Part shown: positions 27,574-39,619 of the stretch, one piece after another
Numbering within the stretch: position 1 is the stretch's first letter
How the letters are laid out: each line of letters opens with the position of its first letter
Assembly (NCBI GenBank): GCA_947494925.1
Contig: CANLWS010000009.1
Coordinates: 1-64,000 of the forward strand
From: an uncultured Alteromonadaceae bacterium
GTDB taxonomy: Bacteria > Pseudomonadota > Gammaproteobacteria > Enterobacterales > Alteromonadaceae
Length of the DNA stretch: 64,000 nt
Direction of reading: 5' to 3'
Translations under genes and position numbers: made by a program
The notes under the pieces: model-generated
The model's input: only the letters and a program-made list of their open reading frames with translations
The model's database searches: none
Told to the model about the DNA's origin: nothing

Positions 27574-27963
27574 CTAAAGTTCACTGGGCGAACATTGATT
27601 ACAACGCTTTTTGCCCGTTAGCAGAAACGATATGCGGTATCGGTTACGGGCAAAAATCAGGTACAGGTGATCGGCAAACCACCGAATAACGGGCCAGCGC
27701 AGAGGTGCATAGACCCAACCTCGACCGACGGTTTTCCAGGCCAGATGAGTGGCATCCAATCCACTCACAACAGAGCCATTATCAAGCTGCACGTGGATCC
27801 TTGCATTTAACGCACTCCAATCCAATTGCGGGTATCTATTCGGGAAAGTTGGAGCCTGGATATCCTCAAAAACAAGTTTCTGATCTTTATCCAGCGATTT
27901 AAGCTTGCGCATTTCAATCTGGCAAAGCGGACAATATCCATCGTAAAAAATTGTAAGCTGCAT
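27574..27963 (-). CDS. DCC-family thiol-disulfide oxidoreductase-like protein (DUF393)
   Basis: A 129-aa protein. It opens MQLTIFYDGYCPLCQIEM with the family's DG-x-CPLC motif, a thioredoxin-like CxxC, and continues with DIQAPTFP and the VYAPLRWPVIRWFADHLYLIFARNRYRIS segment typical of DUF393. ATG 27963 has GAAGG about 5 bases upstream. An open frame extends 56 codons further up, but that part has no family resemblance and would run antisense into the msrA promoter. Redox function is inferred from the CxxC. It is followed by the SDR gene. Confidence 0.85.
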   Translation of the reverse strand: MQLTIFYDGYCPLCQIEMRKLKSLDKDQKLVFEDIQAPTFPNRYPQLDWSALNARIHVQLDNGSVVSGLDATHLAWKTVGRGWVYAPLRWPVIRWFADHLYLIFARNRYRISFLLTGKKRCNQCSPSEL

Positions 27964-28081
27964 ATAGCCTTCGTTTTGGGAAACTTTAGTCTTGGTACGG
28001 GAATTAAAACCAATTGGATGACTTGATATTCCAACAATATGAACCAACATAGATTTAATCATTATCAAGTCAGAGAATAAT

Positions 28082-28621
28082 ATGGCAACGATTGAACAAG
28101 CGACACTGGCCGGAGGCTGCTTTTGGTGCATTGAGTCCGCATTTAATACTGTAGAAGGTGTAGAAATTGCCTACTCTGGTTATGCCGGCGGTCAGGTGGA
28201 TTCACCAACCTACGAACAAGTTTGTGGCGGCCAGACAGGACACGCCGAAGTGGTGCAGATTAACTACGATAGCAGTCAGTTAAGTTATCGGGATATTCTG
28301 GAAATATTTTTTGCACTGCATGATCCCACTCAGTTAAACCGTCAGGGCAATGATGTTGGGACCCAATATCGGTCTGCCATTTTTTACCACGACCAAGCCC
28401 AAAAAGATGCCGCAGAACAAATCATCAGGGAAATTGAAGATCAGCAAATCTGGCCTGATCCAGTTGTTACTGAAATTGTTGCTTTGAACAATTATTCTCA
28501 GGCAGAGGATTATCATCAGGATTACTTCACGAACAACCCGCAGAATCATTACTGCAATATGGTAGTCGCGCCAAAACTGGCGAAATTTAAACAAAAATTT
28601 GCCAGTAAATTAAAGAAATAG
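28082..28621 (+). CDS. msrA: Peptide methionine-(S)-S-oxide reductase MsrA
   Basis: Repairs oxidised methionine (S epimer) in proteins. The 179-aa protein has the catalytic GGCFWCIESAF motif (12-22, nucleophilic Cys14), SGYAGG, THAEVV-like GHAEVVQINYD and the QYRSAIFYHD segment. One C-terminal resolving cysteine is visible in HYCNMV. It is cytoplasmic, lacking a signal peptide. It is divergent from the DCC-family gene, which is itself a thiol-redox protein. ATG start. Confidence 0.97.
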   Translation: MATIEQATLAGGCFWCIESAFNTVEGVEIAYSGYAGGQVDSPTYEQVCGGQTGHAEVVQINYDSSQLSYRDILEIFFALHDPTQLNRQGNDVGTQYRSAIFYHDQAQKDAAEQIIREIEDQQIWPDPVVTEIVALNNYSQAEDYHQDYFTNNPQNHYCNMVVAPKLAKFKQKFASKLKK

Positions 28622-28645
28622 AATTATACAGTTAAGCCGCTGGTC

Positions 28646-29767
28646 CTATTGGCTGGCGGCGAACCAGTCAGGATTTATTGGCATTTTAAATAAGAGCGGT
28701 GCCATCTTTTTGTAGCGTTGTTCATTGGCATTACATTGAATATTTTTAAGATAGTTCTTTTTCCAGGGATCATTAATTAACCACAGTGATTCTCCATCAA
28801 CTGCGATCCCCTCAATTGATGCGTTGTCCATCAATTCCCACTCCGGACAGCTTGTATCAGGTGAATCCACCTGCGCCATAAATTGCAACGGAACAACAAT
28901 GGTTTCGCGTTTTTTGGCTAAATCTATAAACCAGATTTCATCATCGTTTCTCGCTGCTGCTACCAGATAACTCTGTCCTGTTGCGGTGATATAATAATCC
29001 ATTCCATTGATTGGGTGATTGCCTCGGTCAAAGGCCGGAGTTTTTAGCTGCGGGTCTGAAACAGAAGCGAAGTCTTGGTTTTGCCAGAATTCTTCATCAA
29101 TCAGCAATGAGAATATTCTGGGATTGCCGACCATATCCTTTTCCAAAGCCAGATAGAGCATTCTTTCAGGACTCATGGCCATCCCTTCTATTCCGTCATT
29201 GGGATAGTCCCCGACCTTAAATTCTGGTGCAAATTGTAGCGGCCGGACATGAGTCATCAGCAGTGCATCACCTTTTAACTCAAGTCTGACTAACAAGGTT
29301 GGATAATCGGTGGAGCCGGTATGTTTATATCTTTTTGCACAAGCACCTGAAATTCCGCCACTTCGGGAAGCATCCTCAGTTACAAGATAAAACACCTTGT
29401 CATCATCAGGGTCCACCACTAATGCTTCGTAATCTGGTTTTTCCCCTAAATAAAGCGCAAAGCAACTTTTTAGGACATTGTCCGTCATGGTAATTACCAT
29501 TCGTTCGGATGATAGAGTCGTGGATTGAGGATCAATCTTGGCTAACTTTCGTTGCTGAGAAGGGTGGGCGCTACCGTCTGATACTGTCAGTAGTTTATCT
29601 CGCCAGCGCACCAACCCTGATGTTTGGGGATCGAGCATTACTTGCCCGTCAGGTTCAACTATCCAGCGTCCGTCCAAACTAAGTTTGTTTGGTGCCTCAG
29701 TGTTACTCGCACTGCATGAGGTTAACAGTAAACTCACCAGTAAGAATGCGGATGCGCTTCCCTTCAT
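28646..29767 (-). CDS. Lipoprotein with esterase-like/phytase-type propeller features
   Basis: A 373-aa lipoprotein. The signal peptide ends in LLTSC (lipobox, Cys18). Two internal motifs, IEGMAMSPERMLYLALEKD and IEGIAVDGESLWLINDP, recall the EG(I/M)A repeats of the 'esterase-like activity of phytase' family (PF13449-type beta-propeller). The role is unknown, and the lipoprotein could sit in the outer membrane or periplasm. It is next to a PhoD-like phosphatase on the other strand, but they do not share a promoter. Confidence 0.6.
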   Translation of the reverse strand: MKGSASAFLLVSLLLTSCSASNTEAPNKLSLDGRWIVEPDGQVMLDPQTSGLVRWRDKLLTVSDGSAHPSQQRKLAKIDPQSTTLSSERMVITMTDNVLKSCFALYLGEKPDYEALVVDPDDDKVFYLVTEDASRSGGISGACAKRYKHTGSTDYPTLLVRLELKGDALLMTHVRPLQFAPEFKVGDYPNDGIEGMAMSPERMLYLALEKDMVGNPRIFSLLIDEEFWQNQDFASVSDPQLKTPAFDRGNHPINGMDYYITATGQSYLVAAARNDDEIWFIDLAKKRETIVVPLQFMAQVDSPDTSCPEWELMDNASIEGIAVDGESLWLINDPWKKNYLKNIQCNANEQRYKKMAPLLFKMPINPDWFAASQ

Positions 29768-29892
29768 TAGTCAATAATCTCTTTAAGAATGGCTGGATCG
29801 TTATAAGGCTTGTAACAATTTAGGTCAAGCAAGTTTGGCATTCTATTGATTATATGCACAAATTTGTTGCAGACTAGTGGAAATGAATCACC

Positions 29893-31809
29893 TTGAGAAA
29901 AACTGCGCTGAATACTGTCCCCGAAATATTAGCTGGTCCGATTGTACGAAAAGCATCGCCGGAACAAATTACTATTTGGTTGATCACTAAGTCTGATAGA
30001 CCCATCAGGATGCGTCTGCACACCAAGGAGAATGGCTCTGTTTTATATGATCGCCTGTTGGAAGAAAACCAGTTAAAGCGGATTCAGGTGGGAACACATG
30101 CATTTGTCAGTCTCATATCACTGCAGGGAGACAAAGATTTTCCCCTTGAGGAACTACTGGAATATGACATTCGTATTTGTGATGAGTCTGAACAGGAACG
30201 AGGACTTGAAATCTTAATCCCTGATCTTATTTTCCCCGGACAGACATTGCCTAGCTTTGTCATCAAGCAATCTATCAGCAAAGTATTGCATGGCTCCTGT
30301 CGGAAACCTCATCATAATAGTCCTGACGGGTTACTTAAGGTTGACGAGGAGATCCAGCAATCATTGAATAATGCAGCCGACCGACCCGATTTGCTTATGC
30401 TCTCGGGTGATCAGGTTTATGCAGATGATGTTGCAGGTCCCACCCTAAACGCAATCCATCAAACGATAAACTTGCTTGGTTTATTTCACGAAAAACTGGA
30501 AGGGTCCATTGTTGAGTCAAGTGAAGCATTGCTTGTGCATCCGTTCAGTTACTATCAACGTCCACATTTGTTGCCCGACGATCCTTCAGTGGACAAGCTT
30601 TACGGCTTGTTTTTCAGCGCGAAAAAGAAACCCATTTTCACGTCAGTTAACGCCAACAATCACCTTATGACCTTTGCCGAAGTCATGGCAATGTACATTT
30701 TAACCTGGTCGCCCACAATGTGGCAGCAAGTACATGTTGAAGACAGTTGTGTCTCGCCGGAATTCAAGGATACTTTCGCAAAAGAACACAAGGTGATCGA
30801 GGAATTTGCAGATGGCCTGTGGCGGGTGCGCCGCGCGCTCGCTCATGTCCCGGTATATATGATTTTCGATGATCATGACGTCACTGATGATTGGAATTTA
30901 ACCAGGGGATGGGAAGAAGCTATTTATGGAAACCCATTCGCAAAACGTATTGTGGGTAATGCATTGGCAGGCTATTGGCTTTGCCAGGGCTGGGGAAATG
31001 ATCCAGACAAGCTTGAACCTATATATCAACAAGGCAAACTGCACTTCTCGCACAATGGCATATCAAAGCACGACGATTTGCTGGAAGTGTTATTTGACTG
31101 GAGTGACTGGCACTACCATTTGGATACAACGCCAAGAATTGTGGTACTTGATACACGAACACAACGATGGCGGTCTGAATCCAGCCTGAGCAAACCTTCA
31201 GGTTTGATGGATTGGGAAGCCTTGTGTGATATGCAGCAGGAATTAATCAATCAACCTTCGGTCATACTGGTTTCGGCCGCGCCAATTTTTGGGGTTAAGT
31301 TGATTGAAACAATTCAGAAAATATTCACATTTTTTGGCAAAGCACTCACGGTTGATGCCGAAAACTGGATGGCTCACAAAGGCACTGCCAGTGTGATCCT
31401 CAATATTTTCCGACATCACAAAACGCCGCCGCATTTTGTCATTCTGTCAGGAGATGTACATTACTCTTTTGTTTACGATATTAAACTCAGATTCAGACGC
31501 AATAGTCCGCAAATCACGCAAATCACCTGCAGTGGGATAAAAAACGAATTTCCCGAAAAGCTGCTACGTTGGTTTGACCGGCTGAATCGCGTTTTATATG
31601 CTCGCAGATCCCCGCTAAACTGGTTTACTCAACGACGCAATATGCAGATCAAACATCGTCGACCAGATGGGCACAAGGTCAATACTCTGCTTAATAGCAG
31701 TGGTCTTGGAAAACTTGAAATAGATGCCGAATGTACTCAGATTGACGCAAGTGTTTTGCGAGTCGGACAAGATACTGTCAGGTTTTTACGAAAATCCCAC
31801 CGAGACTAA
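29893..31809 (+). CDS. PhoD-like alkaline phosphatase/phosphodiesterase
   Basis: A 638-aa protein with an N-terminal beta-sandwich (about 10-115) and a PhoD-like metallophosphatase core. Metal and catalytic motifs are HGSCRKP (about 136-142), LMLSGDQVYADD (about 167-178), FDDHDVTDDW (about 326-335) and SGDVHYSF (about 522-529). No signal peptide or Tat motif is present, so this member is probably cytoplasmic, unlike secreted PhoD. The reading frame starts only with TTG 29893, because a stop lies three codons upstream and the nearest ATG is out of frame. Its 3' end overlaps the convergent TauE gene by 24 bases. Confidence 0.85.
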   Translation: MRKTALNTVPEILAGPIVRKASPEQITIWLITKSDRPIRMRLHTKENGSVLYDRLLEENQLKRIQVGTHAFVSLISLQGDKDFPLEELLEYDIRICDESEQERGLEILIPDLIFPGQTLPSFVIKQSISKVLHGSCRKPHHNSPDGLLKVDEEIQQSLNNAADRPDLLMLSGDQVYADDVAGPTLNAIHQTINLLGLFHEKLEGSIVESSEALLVHPFSYYQRPHLLPDDPSVDKLYGLFFSAKKKPIFTSVNANNHLMTFAEVMAMYILTWSPTMWQQVHVEDSCVSPEFKDTFAKEHKVIEEFADGLWRVRRALAHVPVYMIFDDHDVTDDWNLTRGWEEAIYGNPFAKRIVGNALAGYWLCQGWGNDPDKLEPIYQQGKLHFSHNGISKHDDLLEVLFDWSDWHYHLDTTPRIVVLDTRTQRWRSESSLSKPSGLMDWEALCDMQQELINQPSVILVSAAPIFGVKLIETIQKIFTFFGKALTVDAENWMAHKGTASVILNIFRHHKTPPHFVILSGDVHYSFVYDIKLRFRRNSPQITQITCSGIKNEFPEKLLRWFDRLNRVLYARRSPLNWFTQRRNMQIKHRRPDGHKVNTLLNSSGLGKLEIDAECTQIDASVLRVGQDTVRFLRKSHRD

Positions 31810-32487
31810 CATTTTGATCGCCAGCGCTGTCAGAAGCCACTTGAGTATCTTCAGATATAGCTGGTTGTCTACGTTTTTTCTGATTTTTGTGCCAATCCAT
31901 GAACCAGTTACGGCACCGCCAACCATTGCTATCATCAACCATAGGTAGTCAAAGTAGGCAAAACCAACCAAGCCAAAAACCACTATCTTGGCAAGATGAC
32001 TGATGAGCATAAAGACGGCATTCGTTGCAATAATCGACTCTTTGCAATCAGTTGTTTTACTTAGTATGGCTGTGGTCAATGGTCCAGTTGCTCCAACTAA
32101 AAGTCCAAGCCCGGTCTGAAACACTCCCGCACTGAATAAGTTCTCGTATTTTCGGATCACCCGTTCAAAAGGCGGGCACCACAAGCTAAGTAAAATATAG
32201 GATCCGATATAGACCGGTATCCACCGGGTTGGCAAAGAAAACAGGATCCAACCAAACAGGCCAATACCGACCAGTGATCCTAATACAAATGCCCTGACAA
32301 GCTTCCACTGTATATGATGGCGCGCAAAAAATGCCCTAGATGCATTGCTTGAAAGTTGTGTCACAGCATGTATTGGGATGATCAACTGGGGCGGCAGTAA
32401 AACAGGCATTATTGCGATCAGCAACATACCGCCCCCGAGCCCCAGTATTCCTGCAACCAAAGAAGTAAAAAGACTTACTAATCCCAA
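31786..32487 (-). CDS. TauE/SafE family permease
   Basis: A 233-aa membrane protein with about 7-8 hydrophobic segments and the family repeat motif LGLGGGMLLI near the N-terminus and GLLVGATGPLTTAIL in the middle. Family members export sulfite or organic acids, and the substrate here is unknown. The first usable conventional start is TTG 32487. However, a GGGAGG ribosome binding site lies 5 bases before an in-frame ATC (AAT ATC GAA TTT GGA TTG), so initiation at a non-standard codon a few residues upstream is possible. It overlaps the PhoD-like gene at its 3' end. Confidence 0.8.
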   Translation of the reverse strand: MGLVSLFTSLVAGILGLGGGMLLIAIMPVLLPPQLIIPIHAVTQLSSNASRAFFARHHIQWKLVRAFVLGSLVGIGLFGWILFSLPTRWIPVYIGSYILLSLWCPPFERVIRKYENLFSAGVFQTGLGLLVGATGPLTTAILSKTTDCKESIIATNAVFMLISHLAKIVVFGLVGFAYFDYLWLMIAMVGGAVTGSWIGTKIRKNVDNQLYLKILKWLLTALAIKMLVSVGFS

Positions 32488-32580
32488 TCCAAATTCGATA
32501 TTAACCTCCCACTTTCAGCCTGACCTGAGCCTATTATCCCTCCACCACTTTCAGAAACAAATCACCCGGATTAATAGTGA

Positions 32581-35757
<3,177 letters not shown>

Positions 35758-35898
35758 TCACTCAACCAACGCCGTAAAAATACAAACATACTATTTATCA
35801 TATTAATTTAAAATACTAATTTTGCTTCTGCTGAACAATAGACTGGTCTGGCGAGTATCAGTTGTGCCATTATCATTAAAAATCGTTGGAGCGTTTTG

Positions 35899-36336
35899 AT
35901 GAATACCAAACAGTGCTTTTTATTGCTTTTCCTAGTTCCTTGTTTTGTCCAAGCGTCTGAATCTGGGCATCCCGTACAGAAGTTTGTTAATGCCTACAAT
36001 GAGCAAAATATCGACACAATGCTTGCTTTAGCTACAGACAAATTAACCTGGCTATTCTTTAAGGATAATCAGTTACACGTCATGACATCGGGCAAAGAAC
36101 AGATGAAAAAGGAGTTGCTCAATGACTTCAAAACCAAAAAGGGTGGGCGCTCGGAAATCCGAAAAATGTTCTCACTTAACAATACCGTAGCAGTGATAGA
36201 AGAAGCATTTTGGGAGAAAGATGGTGTCGTTAAATCTCAGTGCGCAATGTCTATCTATCGTCTTGAAAATAACCTGATAGACAGTGTCACCTATTATGAT
36301 TCTTCCCCGTGCGAACAAATCGAATCAGTGTTCTGA
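35899..36336 (+). CDS. Secreted SnoaL/NTF2-like protein
   Basis: A 145-aa protein with a signal peptide (about 1-18, ending VQA). The mature domain HPVQKFVNAYNEQNIDTMLALATDKLTWLF matches the SnoaL/nuclear-transport-factor-2-like fold start, and the rest fits a single small alpha+beta domain. A cysteine pair (QCAM, PCEQ) may form a disulfide. Start ATG 35899 rather than the TTG one codon upstream. It is a single gene. The function is unknown, since NTF2-like proteins are functionally diverse. Confidence 0.75.
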   Translation: MNTKQCFLLLFLVPCFVQASESGHPVQKFVNAYNEQNIDTMLALATDKLTWLFFKDNQLHVMTSGKEQMKKELLNDFKTKKGGRSEIRKMFSLNNTVAVIEEAFWEKDGVVKSQCAMSIYRLENNLIDSVTYYDSSPCEQIESVF

Positions 36337-36439
36337 TCCAATCCTTAGTCCAAAAACGCATAGTTACTGATCGTCGAAGCTAGATAATTGAAGAGTAAAC
36401 ACGCACAATACGCGCACATTAAAATGAAGCATTGGTTCC

Positions 36440-36988
36440 ATGTCAGATAACGCATTCAAAATTGGATTGTTCTACGGTTCGACGACTTGTTACACCGAAA
36501 TGGCCGCGGAGAAAATCCAACAAAACCTCAACCAGTTATTCGATTCACCCGTTGTCGAATTGCATAACATCAAAGATACCTCTCTGCAAAAAGCTGAGGA
36601 TTATGATGTACTTTTGTTTGGAATTTCTACCTGGGATTTTGGCGAATTACAGGAGGACTGGGAATCTCACTGGGACGATATTAAAAGTCTTGATTTAACT
36701 AACAGGATTGCAGGTTTATTCGGCTTGGGCGATCAGATTGGCTACACGGACTGGTTTCAAGATGCTTTGGGGATGCTACATGACGAGCTGGCTGTTCTGG
36801 GGTGCAGATTTATCGGCTACTGGCCAAACAAGGGTTATGAATTCGAAAAATCAAAAGCCCTGACCGAAGATGGTAGTCACTTTGTGGGTTTATCCCTTGA
36901 TGACGAAACCCAGTACGAATTCACGGATCAGAGAGTAGAAGACTGGTGCGAGCAATTGCTGATTGAGATTCAAAGTCTCACTTCTTAA
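36440..36988 (+). CDS. Flavodoxin (long-chain, FldB-like)
   Basis: A 182-aa FMN electron carrier. The phosphate loop GLFYGSTTCYTEMAAEKI (about 8-25) has a serine-threonine-rich P-loop, and the FMN contacts are seen in GISTWDFGELQEDWE (about 61-75) and GLGDQIGYTDWFQDALG. Its length and the long-chain loop agree with the FldB class. It is followed 5 bases later by the CLCA_X gene on the same strand. Confidence 0.9.
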   Translation: MSDNAFKIGLFYGSTTCYTEMAAEKIQQNLNQLFDSPVVELHNIKDTSLQKAEDYDVLLFGISTWDFGELQEDWESHWDDIKSLDLTNRIAGLFGLGDQIGYTDWFQDALGMLHDELAVLGCRFIGYWPNKGYEFEKSKALTEDGSHFVGLSLDDETQYEFTDQRVEDWCEQLLIEIQSLTS

Positions 36989-36993
36989 CCCTA

Positions 36994-37788
36994 GTGACTA
37001 AACCCAACCCACCTCGGCTTCACAAACCATTTTACCGGAATGGCCCTGAGCATCGCGACGGGGCAGATGTGAGCTTTCAGGACATAGTCAAAATATTTGG
37101 ATTTCGTACCGTCAAAATAGGGAAATGGGTGACCCCCCATGAACAGCAATTAGCTGCCAATTTGTTTTTCGATGCCTTGTGTGATCTGATGGAAATATTG
37201 GCGGTACCAGAGGCCGTTATCTCCCTGAATTTATCTTTATCGCTCGCTTTTGGCACCGGAGGCCAAAAAAGTAGTAGTGCTCATTATGACCCACAATCGA
37301 AAACATTGGCCCTTGCAAAAAATGCCGGAGGGGGTGCTCTTGCCCATGAATGGTTTCATGCTTTTGACAACTATATTGCCAGCAGGATGTTTGAACAAAC
37401 CAATACTTTGTCTTTTGCCTCTGCATTGTGGCTTGATGACAACCAACAGATCCCACATCCGTTGAACAATTATCTCAGTCACTGCTTTAGAACACTTTTC
37501 CTGACCGATGATGGACAGGAGCCTCACCCTTATGTGCTGCGAAGCGCAACGGCAGACAAATCACTGGGTATGTATTATTACGCCCAACCACAGGAGCTAG
37601 CTGCAAGAGGGTTTGAAGCTGTGTTGCAGGAGCAACCGCGTAAAAATGCTTTCCTTGTGCAGGGTACGAAACAAAGTATGGAAGCTAAGATAGGTATTTA
37701 TCCTGATCCTGAACATCGCATTGGTCTGACCAACGCATTTTTTGGTTACTTCCATCTGCTGGGGAAAGCCTTAGACAATGCGAATTAA
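36994..37788 (+). CDS. CLCA_X family protein with HExxH motif
   Basis: A 264-aa soluble protein with a GTG start and no signal peptide. The motif HEWFHAFDNYIA (about 117-128) is an HExxH zinc-protease signature. Other residues match the family known as CLCA_X from Alteromonadales and Vibrio (FGFRTVKIGKWV, FGTGGQKSSSAHYDP, ELAARGFEAVLQ). The last segment with glutamate could supply the third zinc ligand. Activity has not been shown for the family to my knowledge. It is co-directional with the flavodoxin gene (5-base gap). Confidence 0.75.
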   Translation: MTKPNPPRLHKPFYRNGPEHRDGADVSFQDIVKIFGFRTVKIGKWVTPHEQQLAANLFFDALCDLMEILAVPEAVISLNLSLSLAFGTGGQKSSSAHYDPQSKTLALAKNAGGGALAHEWFHAFDNYIASRMFEQTNTLSFASALWLDDNQQIPHPLNNYLSHCFRTLFLTDDGQEPHPYVLRSATADKSLGMYYYAQPQELAARGFEAVLQEQPRKNAFLVQGTKQSMEAKIGIYPDPEHRIGLTNAFFGYFHLLGKALDNAN

Positions 37789-37921
37789 AACAGGATCATG
37801 GCAAAACCCAGGTAAAGCTAAAACCGCATTTTGTTAATAAAAAATCTATAACTCATTTACTCTGCCCCCAAAGTAATTCTATACTAGCGGAATGTATGAA
37901 ATCTAATTAGTGGTTTTTGAT

Positions 37922-38332
37922 ATGAGAAAAAAGACACACGGCTCCGCAGATGACGAAGCAGCAATCGACATGACACCGATGTTGGACATCGTTTTTATCA
38001 TGCTGATTTTCTTCATCGTTACCACCACTTTCTCAAATGAAATTGGTTTGGAAGTTAATCGTCCTAAAGATACGAATCAGCCTCCACCTAAAACGAACAA
38101 AAAGACATTGGCTATCCGTATTGATGAGAACGGCACTATTGTTATGAATAACCGTGAAGTTGATATTCGTCGTATTGTTGCGAATATTCAGACTTTCCTG
38201 GCCGAAAACAATACTGACTCCGCAGGTATTCAAGCCCATCCGAAAGCGAAACACGGTATCGTAATGGAAGTGATGAACCAGGCGAAGGAAGCAGGTATAG
38301 ACAAGGTTTCTGTACTGGTGCAAAAAGTCTAA
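37922..38332 (+). CDS. exbD: ExbD/TolR-family biopolymer transport protein
   Basis: A 136-aa inner-membrane protein. One transmembrane helix (about 23-42) holds the proton-pathway aspartate in IDMTPMLDIVFIMLIFFIVTTTF. It is followed by a periplasmic domain ending KVSVLVQKV. With ExbB it would energise TonB. ATG 37922 is chosen over a GTG at 37910 because it matches ExbD starts. No exbB or tonB is adjacent, so it is an isolated copy with its own terminator. Confidence 0.9.
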   Translation: MRKKTHGSADDEAAIDMTPMLDIVFIMLIFFIVTTTFSNEIGLEVNRPKDTNQPPPKTNKKTLAIRIDENGTIVMNNREVDIRRIVANIQTFLAENNTDSAGIQAHPKAKHGIVMEVMNQAKEAGIDKVSVLVQKV

Positions 38333-38350
38333 TAAGCTTAAGAAATTATA

Positions 38351-38388
38351 AAAAAAGCCCTTGTCGATTTAATCACAAGGGCTTTTTT
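38351..38388 (+). terminator. Terminator after exbD
   Basis: AAAAAAGCCCTTGT and ACAAGGGCTTTTTT form a long stem with a 10-base loop and a six-T run. It can act in both directions between exbD and the convergent CheW-like gene. Confidence 0.9.
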
Positions 38389-38400
38389 AATGCCTGTCAA

Positions 38401-38781
38401 TCAGACAAAATCTTTAACTATTCTTCGAATAGAGCGATGATTAATGGATAACTCAATTGTTTCATCTATGTGATCGGCTGGATAAGCATATAATCCAAAT
38501 CGGTTGGCCCGACTATGGCTGATCACCACAAGGTGCCGTGGAGCAAGATCAATATCACCTTTAAAAGGATCAATAACAGGAATACGGTAACGTCCCATCT
38601 TTATCAATCCCATTTTGCGTCCGCCGCGAAAGAAATGGCTGTCCAATACTGGCGCATCCAAAATGGCATATACCGCAAATTTAGGCAGCTGAATAGGGAT
38701 TCCTTGCCAGACAAATTGCACAATTTGCAAATTATCCACCAACTTGGAAATTGAGCATGGTAATTCCAGTTCGCGCATCAT
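38401..38781 (-). CDS. CheW-like domain protein
   Basis: A 126-aa protein. The pattern FAVYAILDAPVL...GLIKMGRYRIPVIDPFKGD...HLVVISHSRANRFGLYAYPADHIDE follows the CheW fold, with the IPVID strand and a conserved hydrophobic beta pattern, although similarity is weak. It would be a scaffold domain for chemotaxis or type IV pilus-linked signalling. No other che gene lies nearby. ATG 38781 or 38778 is preceded by a GGGGGG run. The assignment should be treated as moderate. Confidence 0.6.
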   Translation of the reverse strand: MMRELELPCSISKLVDNLQIVQFVWQGIPIQLPKFAVYAILDAPVLDSHFFRGGRKMGLIKMGRYRIPVIDPFKGDIDLAPRHLVVISHSRANRFGLYAYPADHIDETIELSINHRSIRRIVKDFV

Positions 38782-38884
38782 CCCCCCGATTATTGCTTTA
38801 TTTTTTAGCTGAATATCGACTCGTCAAAACGCAGCCGATTCAATAACTCTTAAATTATCGACTCATCATAACTATAGCTGGCGT

Positions 38885-39619
38885 CTAGAACTTTAGATAA
38901 AAATCTTTGCACAATGTTCTAAATTTTTGGCTGTATTGACCATTTTCAGCATGAATACAAAGACACTCCGAAATACAATTCTGTTTTCCCCGTGCAAAAC
39001 AAATCAGCCTTCGGGTGGGCGGTTTGAGTTTTCCGGATTGAATTGAAAGTTGGCGGATTGGAAACAATTCAAAATCTGTTGCCAACTGAATAAATTCATC
39101 TGCCGACAATTCGGGTAACACAAGATTAGCTTGTCCATCTGCTGACAATAACCTGTCTACAGAGCTGGCTAACGCTTCGAACGACAACCCAAGCGTATGC
39201 CTGGCCAGACGTCTTTGCGGTGAAATAAATTGGGCGTCAGTTGGCGTGAGTTCGCCTTGTTTGCCCACATAATATGGTGGGTTGGAGATAATCAGATCGT
39301 AGGGATGTGCCGTAACAAAATCCTGCGCAGCGGTATTGAATACCCGTATTCTTTGCGGCCAGGGACTTTGTGCAATATTAGTTTCTGCCTGTTTTGCTGC
39401 TTCATTGTCTATCTCGATAGCATCAATCTGGGCTGTCTCATCTGACTTCTGAGCCATCATAATCGCCAGAAGCCCGGACCCCGTACCAATATCCAGAACT
39501 CGTTTTGCTTTCTCCACCGAGGTCCAGCTTCCCAATATTATGCTATCCGTACCAACTTTCATGGCACACTTGTCGTGGGAAAGATAAAACCGTTTGAACT
39601 GAAACCCGCTTTGACTCAT
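38885..39619 (-). CDS. trmN6: tRNA1(Val) (adenine(37)-N6)-methyltransferase
   Basis: A SAM-dependent methyltransferase of the YfiC/TrmN6 type that makes m6A37 in tRNA-Val. The N-terminal motif KVGTDSIILGSW precedes the SAM site VLDIGTGSGLLAIMMA (about 41-56), and the target-base motif is NPPYY (about 113-117). The 244-aa length fits the family. Its start overlaps the stop of the upstream NAD-binding gene by four bases (ATGA), indicating coupling. Confidence 0.9.
   Translation of the reverse strand: MSQSGFQFKRFYLSHDKCAMKVGTDSIILGSWTSVEKAKRVLDIGTGSGLLAIMMAQKSDETAQIDAIEIDNEAAKQAETNIAQSPWPQRIRVFNTAAQDFVTAHPYDLIISNPPYYVGKQGELTPTDAQFISPQRRLARHTLGLSFEALASSVDRLLSADGQANLVLPELSADEFIQLATDFELFPIRQLSIQSGKLKPPTRRLICFARGKQNCISECLCIHAENGQYSQKFRTLCKDFYLKF

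Noticed and set aside
38812-38874. Imperfect direct repeat ATCGACTCGTCAaAAC / ATCGACTCATCAtAAC upstream of trmN6
   Set aside because: Only two copies with mismatches and no pattern of spacing; not a CRISPR or clear regulator site.
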